A stretch of DNA of 17,065 nt from Collinsella sp. (GTDB taxonomy: Bacteria; Actinomycetota; Coriobacteriia; Coriobacteriales; Coriobacteriaceae), in assembly GCA_019425045.1 (NCBI GenBank), contig JAHYYI010000036.1, positions 1-17,065 of the forward strand, read 5' to 3'. Positions within the stretch are counted from its first letter, which is position 1, and each line of letters begins with the position of its first letter. Positions 13,868 through 17,065 of this stretch are shown here, one piece after another. Both the position numbers and the translations under genes were made by a program. The notes under the pieces were generated by a model that did no database searches, had not been told where the DNA came from, and saw only the letters and a program-made list of their open reading frames with translations.

Positions 13868-14260
13868 ATGCGTATCCGCATCGTGTGCCCCGTGAGCTGC
13901 GCCTATGAGGGCGACGCTGCGTTTGTGTCGATTCCGTCCACGGATGGCGAGTTTGGCGTCCTGCCTGCTCACTCCAGCGAGATCTGCACGATCGACCGCG
14001 GTTACGTTCGCGTTTCCGATAAGGCCATGGGCACTGTCGACCACACGTTTGCCGTGGCCGGCGGCTATGCCCAGGTTGCGGACGATGTCGTGACCGTTCT
14101 CGCCGAGCGCGCTTGCGATTTGGCGACCGTCGATGCCGACAAGCTTAAAGCTGATATTCAAGGTTTTGAAGAGAAGCTGGGTAATTTGTCGGAGGATGAT
14201 GCACGCCGCGCCTACCTCTATAATGAAATCGCATGGTGTAAGCTCAAGCTTGCCCAATAG
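13868..14260 (+). CDS. atpC: F1Fo ATP synthase subunit epsilon
   Basis: Epsilon binds gamma and the c-ring and can inhibit ATP hydrolysis. The 130-residue protein has the N-terminal beta-sandwich (STDGEFGVLPAHSSEICTI and AVAGGYAQVADDVVTVLAE) and a C-terminal two-helix region (about 85-130). ATG 13868 lies 3 bp after the beta stop, with GGGGGAG at 13852-13858 inside the end of atpD. It is the last gene of the operon and is followed by a strong intrinsic terminator. Confidence 0.95.
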   Translation: MRIRIVCPVSCAYEGDAAFVSIPSTDGEFGVLPAHSSEICTIDRGYVRVSDKAMGTVDHTFAVAGGYAQVADDVVTVLAERACDLATVDADKLKADIQGFEEKLGNLSEDDARRAYLYNEIAWCKLKLAQ

Positions 14261-14296
14261 TCAAACGATTTAGCGTTCGACCATTTGCGAACACAT

Positions 14297-14335
14297 CATG
14301 CCCGGGATGGCCCAGCCACCCCGGGCATGCTTTTT
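14297..14335 (+). terminator. Intrinsic terminator of the atp operon
   Basis: CATGCCCGGG (14297-14306) pairs perfectly over 10 bp with CCCGGGCATG (14320-14329). The stem continues after one A/C mismatch with TGGC/GCCA around the loop CCA. A CTTTTT run follows at 14330-14335. It sits 36 bp after the atpC stop and only 14 bp before the murA start codon, so murA either depends on read-through or on a promoter that I cannot see. Confidence 0.88.
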
Positions 14336-14348
14336 GAAAGGGTAGACC

Positions 14349-15632
14349 TTGGATATTATCCGCGTTGAGGGTGGCCACGCCATCGGAGGCTCCGTGCCCG
14401 TCTCGGGCGCCAAGAACTCCGCACTCAAACTCATGGCGGCAACGCTTCTGGCGCCGGGCAAGACGACGCTGCAGAACGTGCCCGATATTTCCGATGTCCA
14501 CGTGATGGGCAAGGTGCTCAAGGGTATGGGCGCCACGATCGATGTCCTCGACGAGCACACGCTCGAGATTGATACCTCTCAGGTCGATTCTTGGGAGGCC
14601 CCCTACGAGCTTGTTGCCAAGATGCGTGCTTCCACCGCCGTCATGGGGCCCCTGCTGGGTCGCTTCCATCGCGCCAAGATCGCCATGCCGGGCGGCTGCA
14701 ACCTGGGTGCTCGCAAGATCGATATGCACATTCTTGGTCTTGAGGCCCTGGGTGTCGAGTTTGATACCGCCCACGGCTATATCAACGCCAGCGCGCCTCA
14801 GGGCCTGCGCGGCACCACCGTCACGCTCGAGTTCGCCAGTGTCGGTGCGACCGAGAACCTCATTATGGCATCCGTGCGCGCGCAGGGTACCACGGTTATC
14901 GACAATGCCGCCCGCGAGCCCGAGATCGTCGATCTCGCCAACATGCTCAACGAGATGGGCGCCAAGATTGTTGGCGCCGGCACTCCCGTCGTGACTATCG
15001 AAGGCGTGGAAGAGCTCCATCCTGTTACCCATCGCGTAGTAGGCGACCGCATCGAGGCCGGTACCTTTATCGTTGCCGGTGCGTTGATGGCCGACGATCG
15101 CGGTGTCGATGTCACGGGCTTTTGCCCCATTCACTTGGGCATGGTGCTCAAGAAGATGGAGCTCATGGGTATCGACTGCGAGCGCGTCGAGGATGGCGTC
15201 CATGTGAACCGTGCCGAGCGTATCAAGCCGGTCGACATCCAGACGCTTCCGTTCCCCGGTTTCCCGACCGACATGCAGGCGCAGATTATGGTGCTCTCCG
15301 CCCTTGCCGACGGCAGTTCCGTTATTACCGAGAACATCTTCGAGAATCGCTTTATGTTTGCCTCTGAGCTGGTGCGCATGGGTGCCGACATTCGTATCGA
15401 GAGCCATCATGCCATGATTCATGGCGTCAAGGGCTTCTCGGGTGCACAGGTTACCTCGCCCGATTTGCGCGGCGGAGCGGCCCTCGTCGTAGCGGGCTTG
15501 ATCGCCGACGGGACGACCGAGGTTTCGGCTATCCATCACATCAAGCGCGGCTACGAGCAGTTTGTCGAAAAGCTGCAGGCGCTCGGCGCGCATGTCGAGC
15601 ATGCTACCGTCCCCGATCCCGTCATCTACTAA
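14349..15632 (+). CDS. murA: UDP-N-acetylglucosamine 1-carboxyvinyltransferase
   Basis: MurA transfers enolpyruvate from PEP to UDP-GlcNAc, the first committed step of peptidoglycan synthesis. The 427-residue protein matches the family along its length. Lys22 lies in VSGAKNSAL, the catalytic cysteine in MPGGCNLGARKIDMH (Cys117, the residue that fosfomycin alkylates), and FPTDMQAQIMVL (about 300-311) is the typical substrate-loop region. The presence of Cys rather than Asp predicts the fosfomycin-sensitive type. The start is TTG 14349, with GAAAGGG (14336-14342) 6 bases upstream. murA after the atp operon is common in actinobacteria. The LCP gene follows after 12 bp, so the two are probably one cell-wall operon. 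Confidence 0.95.
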   Translation: MDIIRVEGGHAIGGSVPVSGAKNSALKLMAATLLAPGKTTLQNVPDISDVHVMGKVLKGMGATIDVLDEHTLEIDTSQVDSWEAPYELVAKMRASTAVMGPLLGRFHRAKIAMPGGCNLGARKIDMHILGLEALGVEFDTAHGYINASAPQGLRGTTVTLEFASVGATENLIMASVRAQGTTVIDNAAREPEIVDLANMLNEMGAKIVGAGTPVVTIEGVEELHPVTHRVVGDRIEAGTFIVAGALMADDRGVDVTGFCPIHLGMVLKKMELMGIDCERVEDGVHVNRAERIKPVDIQTLPFPGFPTDMQAQIMVLSALADGSSVITENIFENRFMFASELVRMGADIRIESHHAMIHGVKGFSGAQVTSPDLRGGAALVVAGLIADGTTEVSAIHHIKRGYEQFVEKLQALGAHVEHATVPDPVIY

Positions 15633-15644
15633 TACAGGTTGCCT

Positions 15645-16871
15645 ATGTTTAATAAAAAGCCCCTCGCGGATACCACCACCCGAAGACCCTCAACTGGTGC
15701 GCAGGCCAAGATCTACAGTCGCGATAACGTGGCTCGCTATTCCGAGCGCGCTCGTCAACGCCGTAGCCACACGATTCGTCACGTCGCGCTCATTGTCGTG
15801 CTTGGCGTGCTGCTGAGTGCCACTACCGCTGCCGGCCTGTGGTTTGCCACCATTATGGGCAAGCTCGGCGATTCTAATGTCATTACTGACAATCTGCGTC
15901 GGGTTCTGGTTGACACCGATGAGGCAAAGGATCCGTTCTACGTGCTGCTTCTTGGCACCGACGGCCGTCCGGGCGAGGATACGTATCGTGCCGACTCGAT
16001 TATCCTGGCACGCATCGACCCCACGCAAAAGCAGGCGACGCTCATTTCCGTTCCGCGCGACACCAAGGTCGAGTACAAGGGCGAGACCATGAAGATCAAC
16101 GCCTGCCATACCGTTGGCGGCGCCGAGGCCATGGTCGAGGCGGTCAACGAGCTGTGCGGTGTTCAGATTTCCCACTATGCCGAGGTCAGTTTCGACGGTA
16201 TGCAGGCGCTGATTGATTCGGTTGGCGGTATCGACATTAACGCAACCGATGATGTTGACGACCCCGAGCACCTGGATATTAAGATTACCGCTGGCCAGCA
16301 GCATATGGACGGTGCCACCGCCCTTACCTATGCCCGCTGCCGCTACACCTATGCCGACGGCGATTACACGCGCATGCGCCACCAGCGTCAGGTGCTTGGC
16401 GCCCTTGCCAACCAGATTCTCAATAACTTCGATGCCACGAAGATCTTTGGCCTGGTTAATTCGCTGTCCGATATGCTTGTAACCGATATGAGCGTTCAGG
16501 ATATCGTGGCTACGGTCAACGCCATGCGCGGTATGGATGTCGACGGTATCTACTCGGCCAACCTGCCCTCGTACGCCGACGACAGCACCATGATCGACGG
16601 TGTGAGCTACGTCTTTGTCTACGAGGACGAGCTCAAGGAAATGATGGAGCGCGTCGATGCCGGCAAGGATCCCAAGGGTCCCAACACCATGGGTCTTTCC
16701 GACGGTTCCAGCTCTACGATCGGTGACCTCAGCAACAACACGTCTGACGACTACGCAAACGGTACCGCAACCTCATCGGTCAGCTCTGACGATTCCGACG
16801 ATTCGAGCGACAGTTCCGATTACTACGAAGAGCCCACCGGCGACGGCAACGGCTACGAGGCCAATTATTAG
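15645..16871 (+). CDS. LytR-CpsA-Psr (LCP) family cell-wall glycopolymer ligase
   Basis: LCP proteins transfer polyprenyl-linked glycopolymers (teichoic acid-like polymers or capsule) to peptidoglycan on the outer face of the membrane. The protein has a basic cytoplasmic N-terminus (1-44), one membrane helix (about 45-67), and an LCP domain (about 97-255) with YVLLLGTDGR, the Arg/Asp motif YRADSIILARID, LISVPRDTKV, KINACHTVGG and RMRHQRQVL. The arginines and aspartates that bind the pyrophosphate are therefore present. The last 60 residues are a Ser/Asp/Gly-rich low-complexity tail. ATG 15645 gives 408 residues. TTG 15639 would add two residues, but the AGG at 15636-15638 would then be adjacent to the start. 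The structured 3' element begins right after the TAG. Confidence 0.9.
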   Translation: MFNKKPLADTTTRRPSTGAQAKIYSRDNVARYSERARQRRSHTIRHVALIVVLGVLLSATTAAGLWFATIMGKLGDSNVITDNLRRVLVDTDEAKDPFYVLLLGTDGRPGEDTYRADSIILARIDPTQKQATLISVPRDTKVEYKGETMKINACHTVGGAEAMVEAVNELCGVQISHYAEVSFDGMQALIDSVGGIDINATDDVDDPEHLDIKITAGQQHMDGATALTYARCRYTYADGDYTRMRHQRQVLGALANQILNNFDATKIFGLVNSLSDMLVTDMSVQDIVATVNAMRGMDVDGIYSANLPSYADDSTMIDGVSYVFVYEDELKEMMERVDAGKDPKGPNTMGLSDGSSSTIGDLSNNTSDDYANGTATSSVSSDDSDDSSDSSDYYEEPTGDGNGYEANY

Positions 16872-17013
16872 GGTTACGCGGGCTTACCAGCCCGCGTAAC
16901 CAGTTGACGCTGCAAACCCGCCAGAGCGGCAATCTGCCTTTCAACTTCGGCGGCATGATCAAAAGATCAATGCCGCCTCGTTTCAAGGCACCTTGCTCGC
17001 TCTGGCGGGTTTT
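16872..17013 (+). repeat. Structured 3' element, copy 2 (possible RNA motif)
   Basis: This begins at the base after the stop codon of the LCP gene. Stem 1 is a perfect 13-bp hairpin: 16872-16884 pairs with 16889-16901 around TACC. GACGCTGC is at 16906-16913. Stem 2 pairs 16914-16928 (AAACCCGCCAGAGCG) with 16998-17012 over 15 bp. Inside, stem 3 pairs GGCGGCAT (16949-16956) with ATGCCGCC (16970-16977), then GATC with GATC around AAAA, with one bulged A at 16969. All landmarks keep exactly the spacing seen in copy 1 at 1341-1473. Confidence 0.75.
16914..17013 (+). terminator. Probable terminator formed by the outer stem of copy 2
   Basis: The 15-bp outer stem ends in CTCTGGCGGGTTTTC: its GC-rich 3' arm is followed by four T (17010-17013), and three A begin the 5' arm (16914-16916). 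This gives terminator character in both directions, although the enclosed region is long (69 nt, containing its own hairpin). It would end the murA-LCP transcript. Confidence 0.5.
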
Positions 17014-17020
17014 CGCTCAT

Positions 17021-17065
17021 ATGACCCAATCCGCTGTCAAGAGCCACAATGGCCCCGCCGACCGC
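17021..17065 (+). CDS. Possible start of an unrecognised gene, cut by the window edge
   Basis: ATG 17021 opens a frame of 15 codons to the right edge (MTQSAVKSHNGPADR), polar and coding-like in codon use. No good ribosome-binding site precedes it, and it begins only 8 bp after the T-run of the structured element. Too little is visible to assign a function or to be sure that it is translated. Confidence 0.25.
   Translation, partial: MTQSAVKSHNGPADR

Overview
The window looks like chromosomal DNA of a high-GC Gram-positive bacterium of the Coriobacteriia, most likely a Collinsella-like gut actinobacterium. This is inferred from codon use, from the gene order (a complete F-type ATP synthase operon followed by murA, as in many actinobacteria), and from family features such as an ATP synthase b subunit with a signal-peptide-like N-terminus. 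No rRNA, tRNA, CRISPR array or insertion sequence is visible. Every gene I can support is on the + strand.

Layout: 1-272 is mostly non-coding and leads into prfA (release factor 1). A structured 3' element begins at the base after the prfA stop codon. An AT-richer, gene-poor stretch follows (about 1474-1929). Next come prmC (the methyltransferase that modifies release factors), a compact hicA-hicB toxin-antitoxin pair with its own promoter and a palindromic operator, tsaC (tRNA t6A synthesis), glpK (glycerol kinase) and upp (uracil salvage). A 280-bp gap carries a GC-rich hairpin and a good sigma-70-type promoter. The ATP synthase operon follows: atpI-like, atpB, atpE, atpF, atpH, atpA, atpG, atpD, atpC, closed by a strong intrinsic terminator at 14297-14335. 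After it come murA (peptidoglycan precursor synthesis) and an LCP-family cell-wall ligase. The second copy of the structured 3' element follows, then the apparent first codons of another gene at the right edge.

The genes are largely housekeeping: translation termination (prfA/prmC), tRNA modification (tsaC), nucleotide salvage (upp), energy (atp) and cell wall (murA, LCP). The prfA-prmC-tsaC-upp-atp-murA order resembles a block known from Gram-positive bacteria such as Bacillus subtilis. Here hicAB and glpK lie inside it.

The most interesting signal is non-coding. The two elements at 1341-1473 and 16873-17005 align over 133 nt without a gap at about 65% identity (87 identical positions by hand count), and their differences are often compensatory within predicted stems. 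Each starts immediately after a stop codon and has the same layout: a perfect hairpin with a TACC loop, a conserved GACGCTGC linker, and a long CCAGAGCG/CGCTCTGG stem enclosing a capped hairpin with a one-base bulge at the same place. This looks like a recurrent 3'-end RNA element or a dispersed palindromic repeat family that I cannot name. Other oddities are a roughly 120-residue acidic insertion in PrmC, substituted residues in the GlpK phosphate-binding loop, a shortened ATP synthase delta subunit, and a 64-residue c subunit.
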